In this document: one piece after another, positions 1 to 9,858 of the stretch | How the letters are laid out: every line of letters begins with the position of its first letter | How positions within the stretch are numbered: the stretch's first letter is position 1 | From: Pachyseris speciosa | Lineage: Eukaryota > Cnidaria > Anthozoa > Scleractinia > Pachyseridae | Direction: 5' to 3' | DNA: 64,000 nucleotides | NCBI GenBank assembly: GCA_016490735.1 | Contig: JAEMWC010000268.1 | Location: 362,501 to 426,500, forward strand | Program-made: the position numbers and the translations under genes | The notes under the pieces: model-generated | What the model was told of the DNA's origin: nothing | What the model saw: only the letters and a program-made list of their open reading frames with translations | Database searches by the model: none

Positions 1-115
1 TCGCACTTGATTTGAAATTTTATGGGCAAATTGGGTTGTTTTAAGCTCAAAGGTGGACTTTTTTTTTTCAGTAAACCGAGTACTTTTTTGGTTATCACAG
101 AAAATCTCAAGTTCT

Positions 116-121
116 TTTATT
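116..121 (-). other. Candidate polyadenylation signal of the left vWA/TSP1 copy
   Basis: AATAAA on the minus strand, 57 bases past the stop codon at 178. The same place in the right copy reads CATAAA, so the canonical hexamer is not conserved there. Confidence 0.4.
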
Positions 122-177
122 TGGTATTGACTGTGTATGTACATTGCATGTATAGACGGTTATTTTAATCCAAATTT

Positions 178-366
178 TCACTCATTATTCATACGCTGAA
201 TGAACCCACCTGAACAAGCAGCTGCTTTGATCGTCTCAATCATTGTCTGCAGCTGTGAGAAATCTGCTACCTGTACCACAGGATTCCCAGCCCCGGCAAT
301 TTGATGCAGGACGTCCTTATTAACCCCAGGCCCTATACCCACAGCAACAACGCTGACCTGCTTTGC
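178..366 (-). CDS. Left copy, last exon: end of second vWA and stop
   Basis: 189 nt, phase 0 at its 5' end (acceptor TTCCAG just upstream), running from AKQVSVVAVGIG to CSGGF and a TGA. It supplies the last strand and helix of the vWA fold and is the C-terminus of the protein. The right-copy partner 32513-32325 has the same length. Confidence 0.8.
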   Translation of the reverse strand, partial: AKQVSVVAVGIGPGVNKDVLHQIAGAGNPVVQVADFSQLQTMIETIKAAACSGGFIQRMNNE

Positions 367-759
367 CTGGAAATTTAACCAAAGCATAAACTTATTTGCG
401 GCTTGTAAATCATGCTTAAAGGGGCATTATCATCAATACGCTCGGCCAAATGACAAACTGCCCTCTGTAAAATGCACCTTTTTGCGGGCCAAACGGAAAA
501 TGCCGCCCTGATTCTGATTGGCTACAGAGATCCATTACCTGTGAACGGGAAGACTATTGTTATTTAAATATAAACTGTCTTTTTGCTAATCATTGTTACC
601 AATTTTTTTTTTAAACTAGATGAGATTGGAACTTTATTTGGCTCTTGTTTAGCTGATCGTATTGTAGCAACAACTTTCCATACCATAGTTTCATGCTACA
701 TCTCTGTTAAACATTTTTTCTTATTAATTGAATTTGTACGATTTGGCCTTGTGTATTGA

Positions 760-767
760 TGATGATG

Positions 768-799
<32 letters not shown>

Positions 800-800
800 C
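760..800. repeat. (AAT)n microsatellite
   Basis: A short GAT tract runs into about eleven AAT units inside the last intron of the left vWA/TSP1 copy. The right copy has no equivalent tract at this place. Confidence 0.9.
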
Positions 801-1788
801 ACATGAATTTTAACGGGCATATATAGTTTATTTGTTTCCCTCGTGACGTAGTCGTCGAGAGAGAGACCCTTGTTGGACCTGTTCACGTGACCACCCGAGA
901 TCTGGGTATTTTCTCAGTTTGAGCAAACTTATAACAAGATTTGCCGTGATAGTACTCCTTTAACTGTAGCGGCTGAGTTTGTTCTTCGTGTGTGGGTTAT
1001 AATGAAGAAAAAACTGCTTCTTACCCACGTTGGCGTATTAAATATTCAAATGTTAGTTGACGTTTAGCATATGGAGTAAATTTGGTGTTGTGCGGTTTCA
1101 TTGTAATTTTGTTGAGGTTTTGGGTTGTTGCTGTCCGGATATAAAAACTGCGAACAAATTATTCAACTTTGAAAAACAAAATGAGAAAACTGGAGGATGA
1201 AATTCTTGAAAAAATACGAAGTGGCTCCTTATCACCTTTTTCAGATATTTTACTGAGGTATGCACTATTATTATGTGTGTGTGTGTCATTTCTCCATTTG
1301 GCAGCGTTATTGACATTTAATCCTTATCGTTATCCGCGCCAAGTGGCACATACGGCCTCCTAGGAGGTTTATATGACCAACCGAGGCTCCTAGGGACAGG
1401 TTGTCAACTCACTGATATTTACAAGTGATGGAAAATATGGCAGAATCTGTAATATATGACGTAATTATAGCCTAAACGACATATCCAATGCCATAAAGAA
1501 ATTGAAAAGTATCTCCAAAAATTGTCACCGAGTCCTATTACAGAATTGCACATTTGGAGAAATCTACAAATTATGACGTCATAATTGGTGAAGCAAACAC
1601 CATGTCATAAAGGAAGTGACAAGACTCTTCTAAAAGCCAAATATTGAAGTAGTAAATGCGAGACAACGCTGCCTATTGAAGGCAAATTTTCAGCTCGACA
1701 CTGATCATGCAATTGCATGTTGAGTCGTTTGTGAATTGCCATTTAAATGAATCAAGTTTTCGAAACTCCTGTTAGACAAGTTATTAAC

Positions 1789-2222
1789 CTTCAAATCCTT
1801 TGCCATTCCCTCCGCAAAGATCTTGAACCTGTTCCCGGTCAGTGTAGTCGGCTTGCCATCAGTCAGCACAATCATGACATTGGGTTTGTTTGGTCTGTCT
1901 CCGCCAGCTTCAGTAAAGAGCTCGTCCCTGGCCATCATCAAAGCCTTATCGGTCCGAGTTTCCAGTTCTAGCTTCAAGGGTTCGCTGGCTATTCTATTTA
2001 GCAATTCAACCTTATTGTGGTACTTTGAAGTTGAGAAGTTAAATGCCATGATTGCTTTATTGTGGAAAGTGATCAAGCCAAAGTGATCAGCCTCTGGAGC
2101 AGGGTTGAATTTCTCAGTTAGGTTTCCCAAGAACTCAATGACAAGTTTGAGGTTGTTTATCCTGACGCTCTTTGATTTGTCGAGGACAATTCCAATATCG
2201 AGGCCAGCGGTACATGGTGGTG
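1789..2222 (-). CDS. Left copy, main exon of second vWA
   Basis: 434 nt, phase 1 in (acceptor with the pyrimidine run TTATTTCCTCTTCGACAG), phase 0 out (AAG then GTTAAT). It encodes [20 protein letters not shown] onward, with the MIDAS motif DKSKS, TRTDKAL and LTDGKPT, so all metal-site positions of a vWA are present. The intact paralogue exon is 35165-34732, also 434 nt. Confidence 0.85.
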
Positions 2223-2704
2223 CTGTCGAAGAGGAAATAACTAAGTTATCCAGGCCATTGTAAGGAGTAAAACTCTTAAAGGGGGCGTTGGCATGCCTTG
2301 GACGCAGTGTGTAGTATACGTTGTTTAGACTGGTTGGACTAGTTGGTTCAAATGAACCAATTTAAGCCGTCTCTTTAGTCCTGAAATGATAGAGCTATGG
2401 CCATGCTACAAATAAAGAATAATTCAATTCCAAAACCTTCCTTTGTGAAGGAGGATTTGAAAGTGAAACCTTCGCTTTTGAAAGGGTCTTTGTAGAAACT
2501 AGTAAAATTGGCGTCTTAGTGAAAACCCAAAGTTTGTATTTGGGAATTAACTGGATAATACATTTTGATTATAACTCTCTTGGTGGGATTTAACAGGATA
2601 GCGGATCGACCATTGAAGTGAAGGTTGCGAGGCCTATACTTTCTTCCTGATAATCTTGGAAATAATTTTTCGCCTTCATTCTACACGGCCACTTAGACAC
2701 TTAC

Positions 2705-2878
2705 GGCAATCTTGCGTGTTACACTCTTGTGTTTTTTGAGCTGGTCCCAGTTCACTGCAGTTCTTTCCACCGTTGGATGGCGGGGGATTGGTGCAGTTTC
2801 TCGTTAGCGTCTGTGTACCCCCACCACACGTCACACTGCACTCAGAAGCTGACCAATCAGTATATCCACCGTCAATTG
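2705..2878 (-). CDS. Left copy, TSP1 exon
   Basis: 174 nt, phase 1 at both ends, coding one whole TSP1 repeat: [18 protein letters not shown], six cysteines, ending in QDC. CSVTCG is the classic TSP1 motif. Acceptor is AACCAG, donor is GTAAGT. Its counterpart is 35926-35753. Confidence 0.85.
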
Positions 2879-2974
2879 CTGGTTAAAAAGACAAAATTAG
2901 CTCCAAGATTTTGAACAAATATCACGGAATCTGTGGCCGTCCTAAAGGATATGCCCTACTGCGCTCGCGAAGAT

Positions 2975-3165
2975 ATATCTTATTGCGAATTCTCCCTTAA
3001 TACACTTTGTTCCTCCCCCCCCCCCCCCAACAAATTTTTTGCATACACATTCTTTTCGATTTTTATCGGGACGATTGTAAGTCCCACGAGAAATTGAAAA
3101 CGATGCTTATGCAAAATATAGTTGGGGAGAATTTTTGCGGAAGTGTCGAATTATGGCCAGAAAGT
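2975..3165. repeat. Foldback element shared by both copies
   Basis: Imperfect palindrome centred near 3075 (GGGACGATTGTAAGTCCC), arms containing TTGCATA and CCCCCC tracts. The same element sits in the matching intron of the right copy at about 36000-36215, so it was present before the duplication. Confidence 0.6.
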
Positions 3166-3365
3166 AAGATCACGACACAGCTTCCTTATCATCATTTCTT
3201 AACTCTTTTTATGAGGGCCTTAAAAGAGAATTTGATCGGTTAAAAGGCAAACGACTTTACATGGTGAAAACATGATATTCAGTTATAATTTTATTGAATG
3301 CGAGTGAGGTGGTAAATGTCTGGACAGGTAAATGAAAGAAAGATATGATTTTTCCAACGCTGTTC

Positions 3366-3480
3366 AAACTCGGAAGATAGAATTCCGAGTTTTCTCAACA
3401 GGGGTCGAACCTGGGTGCTCTACCATTGACCTACAGGAGACTCGTGGGAGCTTAGGTCGTTAAACTAGGTCCACGTGACA
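3366..3480 (-). mobile_element. tRNA-derived SINE remnant
   Basis: On the minus strand there is a tRNA-like A box (TAGGTCAATGGTAGAGC, 3417-3433) followed by a B box (GGTTCGACCCC, near 3402-3412). A short palindromic tail GAATTCTATCTTCC follows. A copy at 36425-36535 in the paralogous intron shows that it predates the duplication; there the A and B boxes have decayed further. Confidence 0.6.
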
Positions 3481-3834
3481 AACCTCCTGCTTACTTGAAG
3501 GATCAGAAAAATATCTTATACTCCGCTTTGTCTATTAGGAAATCTGCTACCTTGAAATAGTCTATTTCACGACTTGGTCTCTTGACAGTGGAATTTGTTG
3601 TATATCCAATTGATTTCTAGTAGTTTTATAATGTTGCATGGTACATTGTCCAAGATTAGGAGGTAGGATGACCAACTAAATGATTACACATTCAAACGAA
3701 GTGACGTTCTTGTTTGATTGATTGATTAATCGATTAATTACTCCGAAAAGGCGATTGAAATTACAATTCAACAATAAAACACTTGGTTCTCACGCGTTTT
3801 TGAGAAATATTGTTGTTTAATGAAAGAAACCTAC

Positions 3835-4008
3835 GGCAATCTTGCGTGTTGCACTCTTGTGTCTGTTGTGCTGGTCCCAGCTCACTGCAGTTCTTTCCAC
3901 CGTTGGACGGCGGGGGATTGGTGCAGGTTCTTGTAAGCGTCTGTGTTCCCCCTCCACACGTCACACTGCATTTAGATGTTGACCAATCAGAGTAGCCACC
4001 GTCGATTG
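3835..4008 (-). CDS. Left copy, TSP1 exon next to the triplet repeat
   Basis: 174 nt, phase 1 at both ends, one TSP1 repeat with [18 protein letters not shown] and six cysteines. By its 5' neighbour (the triplet repeat) it corresponds to 37547-37374, while its 3' flank matches that of 36812-36639. This suggests unequal exchange or deletion between two tandem TSP1 exons. In the left copy this exon directly follows the phase 0 exon 12965-13257 and would be read out of frame. Confidence 0.8.
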
Positions 4009-4329
4009 CTACAAGAAAACATTAAAACAGATTTCAACAGATAAAAGGTGTACTAATAGCACCATGCACCACCACGACCGTGCGGCCCCACCACCGTCAC
4101 TACTACTACGAATACCACTACCACCACTGCCACCACCACTAGAATGCATATCACCACCAAGTCAAATCAAGTTGAAAATGAAACTCATTTGTTGTTTCAG
4201 TGAAGCGGATACTCTTTACAGAGGCAGACTTTCTTCAAGCGAATCTACAGCTACAACTGCACAACTGCAACTACAACTACTACTATATACTACGAGGACG
4301 ACGACTATTACATCTGCTGCTGCCGCTGC

Positions 4330-4840
<511 letters not shown>

Positions 4841-5184
4841 ACTATGGTTGCTTTTTCAGTGGTGTCAAGGACCTCATCATTTATGGCAGACCATGGATTC
4901 TTTAATCTCGACATCCCGCATCCCCTTATAGTATCATTAATTAGCTCATTGCATCTCCACATCTCTCTGTATAATACCATTAAATATTTCATTTTATCTC
5001 CATAAGAAAAAATGTCCAAACATTCGATGTCCTTTTAATTAACTGCTTATTACTTGAAGGGGCGTCTGTAGAAAAAGTATGTTACTGTTAATCTCGTACC
5101 CAGATCCTACTTGTGATTGAAATATAGGATCTGGTAAAGTTCGATACAAGCCCATTTTTCATTGGCTACCTAAATAAAACCGTA

Positions 5185-5672
5185 TTGTTTTCTGATTGGT
5201 TGGTTGGTGGGTTTTATGCAAACACAAATGTGTATTTGCAGATGGCAAATCTGTGGTGTGAAGTTAAAATAAAATTTTTTTTCTCTGAAAATAGGCAATC
5301 CTTTCAGTTAACGAAAATTATTTCAAGAGTTTGCAAGATTTCCGTGAGAGAGTATGACGGATTGCCAAGACTTTGTTGCAAGAGTTGTCACGACAAGTTA
5401 TTCTGGTTACACAAAAACATCGACACATTTTCAGCTATTTGCATCAACACTTAAAAGCCACGAGAAACACAAAAGAAAAAGTAGCAAACCCGGCTCTGGA
5501 TTTACACTCATTAGTCCTGAAAAGACAACTACTAGTTGTAGTTGAAACAGGTGTGCCAAAAAACAAGGACGTGATCGACAGCCAGAAAAAGTTTAAGCTT
5601 GATGTTCCTCAGTCTGATTGCAGCGATCCTGGTGAAAAAACGCTTTCTACAACTATTACAGTACAGGCCTAG
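5185..5672 (+). pseudogene. ZAD-like zinc-finger relic
   Basis: Plus-strand frame with QLTKIISRVCKISVREYDGL followed by PRLCCKSCHDKLFWLHK. It resembles the second half of a ZAD-type domain: hydrophobic helix, acidic-Gly-Leu-Pro turn, CxxC, then a Leu/Phe helix. A shift near 5430 is needed to continue into KSHEKHKRKSSKPGSGF in another frame, so the copy is broken. It belongs to the 2.8 kb of left-copy-specific DNA. The family match is from memory of the pattern and is moderate. Confidence 0.4.
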
Positions 5673-6199
5673 GAGGATGGTCGCTAGTTGTTCATCACAT
5701 TTGTTGGTTTTCTTTGCGTAACTATTTGCCAGTGTACTTTTATATTGTACAGATGGTTCTATTATTGCTGTAAGTCTTACAAAGAGTGTACACTTAATTT
5801 GCTTAAAACATATAGCTCCAGTTCCACGTTCTCATACATTGTCCAAGGAAAACAATGAATGGAAAGGTAAATTTTTTCAGGTATTGCCTGGATAATCAAA
5901 GTTGACCGTTCCAATAAAAAGGGCAAAATTCTTCAGATGTAAAATCTACAAGTTTGTTCGTGAACTCATGTTTGCATAACCTTCACCCTTTCTTGTTTGG
6001 CCAGTGTCTTTAGAAAAAGAAAGTTAATCGGATTAATTTGGCACTTGACCCTTTGTAAGGAGTTCATCAATTCTTTGTAAGCTCTCTTAAGGATGTACTT
6101 TTTTCAAACAGGAAGCTTTTCTCTTAATCCACCAAGGGTATAAATCGCATGGTCAAACCTGATCACATTCTCAGATACTGACGCATTCAGAGCACTGAC

Positions 6200-7800
6200 A
6201 ATGATTGTGTCAAACATCACAGTAGATGTGTTTATTGCTTTTACCTGAAATTCCAAAGCCGACTTGATGGGTTGCATTCCTTCTACATTTGTTATTATAG
6301 TACAGGGTTGATAATGCTGGTCTCCCATCTCTACCAGTCCTTCCACTTTCATGAAAAAAGGTTTCCATGGTTTGTGGCACACCAAAATGGATTATACTTT
6401 CTTCACTCCCATTCTGAAATCCTCTGTCACAATAATTCCCCTTACACGTTTCTGTCACAAAACTAGTAAGGATTTCTCCCTCCATTTCTCTCAGTCTCTG
6501 GAGAATGAAACTGGGCAAATAGTAGGGGATTTTCGGAGCCCCAGTAGGATAGAATTTAAGATAAACCAACTCTTGATCCAGAAAGGTATAACCAATTCCA
6601 CATAGTTCTAAAGATAATTAAATTATAGTGACAGGCATTTTCAGTTTGGTGGTAACAATGTTCCTCTGCTAATAGTGAGAGGATTTCCTGGAACTGGTAT
6701 ATGAAGGCCTTTCCAGTACCTCATAAAAATGTTACTCCTGGAAGGATTTGCAATAACAAGCTTTGGATCTTTTTTATATTCAAACTTTTTGTGACAGCTG
6801 TTTGGTATTCCTTTGTTGTTGTTGCTGTCATGGCAACAATATTAGCTTTAGGGAATTCCAAATTAATGGTAATCTTCTCTGAAGTCATGCCCACTACACA
6901 GACAAATAATAAAAAAAAAAAAAGCCAGGTAAGTTTTCAGAAACATTTCATTGAAGTCAAGGGTGTACATATAATCATCCTTGTTGGTAATCTTAGCATT
7001 GATAAGGTTCTGTAATATGTACGAAGAGTTTTCACTTGATTTAAGTTCGTTATTTCTCATAAATGGAAGTTTAATCATACCATACATTATTATGTTAAGA
7101 TCATGGTCAGTTAATCATTAACCAGTAGTGTAATTTAGTGTAGTTAGAAACTGTCCTTTTTATGAATTAAACGTTTTGTAAAAAAATTATCTTGTTTTCA
7201 TCCTGAGAGCTGATATACTAACAGCTCTGGAAAGAACGAGGGATTACATAAGAGAAATTACTCATAACGTAGCTCTACTTCTCATTGTTTCAACAGAAAA
7301 CCATATAAATTGTAGTGGTTTCATTAAGGGATTTGTCCTTTTTTTCCAAGGTTTGAGATTTGTGGCGGAACGTTTCTGACAGAAATAAAAGAATATTGAT
7401 ACTTTACCAATCAATAATGCAATGTACCTTGTCAACAACAACAGGCCAAAACCATTTTGATAGAGCGCTAGCGTCGATAGGAACAATTCTCTGCACGATC
7501 TACTTTTAACTGCCACATCAAGACATACTACGAAGATAATTTGAAACTTTCCTTCTGCAAGCGGCACCGGTCGAAAGAAAATCCTCTTCATAAACTTTGT
7601 ACTCAGCCCCACTAAAACGCAAACTGGTACAATTTACTCCAATTTCGTTGAGGTTATTCACCTGGTCATCAATGAGGGCATTTTACAATAGATTTGCTCT
7701 TCGCAATGTTACAGATTGCACTAGCATTTAAGCCGCAGTTGAAGGTAGAAGCTGATATAATAACGATTTACCGTACCCAGTTGGAACAAACTATGGTTGG
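6200..7800 (-). pseudogene. RecQ-type DNA helicase relic
   Basis: Minus-strand fragments in several frames keep the order of RecQ helicase motifs. They are motif I VPTGYGKSLLYQLLPS (about 7743-7791), motif Ia LIDDQVNNLNEIGV (about 7640-7685), motif III AMTATTTKEYQTAVTKSL (about 6785-6840) and motif VI IHFGVPQTMETFFHESGRTG onward (about 6330-6400). Stops and frame changes separate them, and no DEAH box was found, so it cannot encode a working helicase. It lies head to head with the ZAD-like relic at 5185-5672. Such helicase fragments could be cargo of a DNA transposon or a decayed host paralogue; the sequence does not decide. Confidence 0.6.
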
Positions 7801-8191
7801 AAGTATAACCAAGCAATCCCGTTTTTAAACAATATAGCAAAACTCCCCTCGTTTTGGCTTCAGTTTGAAGTGTTTCTGCCCTCTGACACTGAAGACAACT
7901 GCGACAGCCATTAACAGCACGGTGAGGTTAATTATTTATGTCATTAAAAATGCTTCCACTGTTTGTGCAAAACCGACACGTCAAGTTGACACATACGAAC
8001 TGAGTATAACTGACCAAAATAGACAGAGAAAGTCACTGTGTCGTGTCCTTGGTGGGGTCTGTAGCAAGGGCGCGGTTATGCTATTAGGGAGCTTTAGCAA
8101 CGACAACGGCGACGCAACGAAAACTTCGTTTCAAAATATGACTTCTCGGTTTCGTAACTCCTTCGCGGTTACTCTAATTTGTTTAACCAGG

Positions 8192-8320
8192 GGCCGGCTC
8201 CTGAAAAGTGTAATAACTCTATTCCAGGGATAAATCTGCCTTTTTCCAAAAGGTATTCCTGGAATAAGGCAGTTTTATCCCTGGCGGGAATAGTGTTAAT
8301 ACACGTTTCTGGAACCGGGC
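8192..8320. mobile_element. MITE with CCWGG target site, left-copy specific
   Basis: 129 bp palindromic element with termini GGGCCGGCTCCTGAAAAGTG, flanked by CCAGG (8187-8191) and CCTGG (8321-8325). The right copy at about 40651-40660 has the unfilled site, a single CCTGG. A second member is at 47990-48115 with a perfect CCAGG duplication. Confidence 0.75.
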
Positions 8321-8439
8321 CCTGGAAAATACTCGGCCGAACTATTCGGGGACTAAATTTTTATGAATGGCGCCAAAGTAAGGAAAACAAAAGAGGAATT
8401 TACAGGCACACGCTGACGTTCTCGAGGAAACCTAAAATT

Positions 8440-9858
8440 TCGTCTATTCTCAGCGGTCTCACCATAGCGTATATAGGGAGAATCTCATTATTAATTCTTT
8501 CTCTTTTCTCGCACACCCGCGTACCGCAAACATCTTGTTGTTCCAGTTGTTCTTTTGTGATAATACTCGGTCTGCGCTGGTGCCTTTTGCTATGGCTGTC
8601 GCTGACGAGCAATACCTTCTTGTTCAGAGGCCAAGAGCTGACGAGAATGCGGTCAACGTCGCTCAGGCAGTTGTCCCACGAATTCAACCTCCGCTTGGAG
8701 CAGAGCTTGCTCTGGCCGCTCCCCGGGCGGCCGCGCCGGCCGAGCCACTTAAGGTTATTTCTTTGCATCTGTTTATTCGGGTGTTTTCTCTAGTGTTTGC
8801 TCGTACGCGTTTCTGCTGGTTTTCGCCCGTTTATCTTGCTGTACTTTTCGATTTTGGTCATTCGTACTTGTTTTTTGGCCCCGTTGTTTGCTCGTTTGCT
8901 CGTCTTATTCATTTCAGCATGCCAAGCTTTTTCACGTGTTTTCACTCCTTGTCCTTTTATTTTCCTTTTTGCTCGCCCTTAGTTTTGCCATTTTTGGTTT
9001 TGTGCAGTTTAATTCTCATTTCTTTCCGCTTGCTATTGCCAAGTTACTTTGTTAGTTTATTCTAGTACTCCTTTTGCGGGTAACAGAAGGTCCCGCTTGT
9101 TTATTACAGCGTCATTTTTGCAGCTTAACATGAGGTCCCGCTTGTTTATTGTTTATTGTATGTTGTAGTATTATTTTTGCGGGTTAACAAAAGGTCGCGC
9201 TTCTTCATTCGAGCGTCATTTTCGCTGGTTAACAAAAGGTCCCGCTTGTTTATTGGCTTGCTATTTTTCTTTTTTTGCGGGTTTACAGAAGGCCCCGCTT
9301 GTTTGTTGTAGCATTGCTTTCGCGGGTTAACAGTAGGTCCCACTTGTTCAAAGCAGCATCATTTACGCGGGTTAACAGAAGGTCTTGCTTGTTTATTACG
9401 GTTTTTATTTCTCGCGTATATATTTGGTCCCGTTGTTTGTTTCTTGAAATTTTTACTTTTACGGTATATCATCAGGTCTTGTTTTTGTTTGTTATGTTTT
9501 TACTTCCCTCAGGTCCTTGCATATTTTAAGCGATACCATTCCCAACTGTTCTTTTCCTTCGTAGTCTATGTATGGTCCATGCGGATTTTATTTTCTCGCC
9601 TATTCTCAGCGGCCTCACCGTAGCGTATATAAGGAGAATCTCATTATTAATTCTCTCTCTTTTCTCGAAAACCCGTGGTACGCTTCGTGGTAGTTGGTAC
9701 TACTTCTGGTCTCATCTGTACTTACCCATCCTGTGGTCTCTCTCAGCGGTTATCTCACCCTCCCCTCCCTCTTTTCTTAATCCCTTCTGCCGCTCAGAGC
9801 CTCCGCCAGGGCTCCCATTCTCATAAGTGCAGGTGGGACCGGTGAGAATCGTTTACTT
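8440..9858 (+). mobile_element. Direct-repeat-flanked element with TATA boxes, left-copy specific
   Basis: Two direct repeats of about 95 bp, 8439-8535 and 9597-9697, share TATTCTCAGCGG, a TATA box (GTATATA then GGAGAATCTC) and TTATTAATTC. Between them are a GC-rich frame starting MAVADEQYLLVQRPRADE (8592 on) and a minisatellite. The right copy lacks all of this. The layout resembles a small terminal-repeat retroelement (TRIM-like) or a captured promoter plus first exon. No reverse transcriptase, primer-binding site or clear target duplication was seen. Confidence 0.4.
9070..9480. repeat. Degenerate minisatellite, unit about 50 bp
   Basis: Around eight imperfect units built on GCGGGTTAACAGAAGGTCCC followed by GCTTGTTTATT and a T-rich spacer. 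It is internal to the element at 8440-9858. Long frames across it (for example on the minus strand at 9146-9343) repeat RDLLLTxxN and are repeat artefacts. Confidence 0.8.

Noticed and set aside
3009..3029. Homopolymer runs of C or G (also near 23448, 31814, 48831 and 53760)
   Set aside because: Simple mononucleotide tracts in repeats; lengths are prone to sequencing error and carry no clear function.
7865..9065. Several overlapping plus-strand frames
   Set aside because: They run through a MITE, a minisatellite and terminal repeats; only the MAVADEQ frame at 8592 has composition worth noting.
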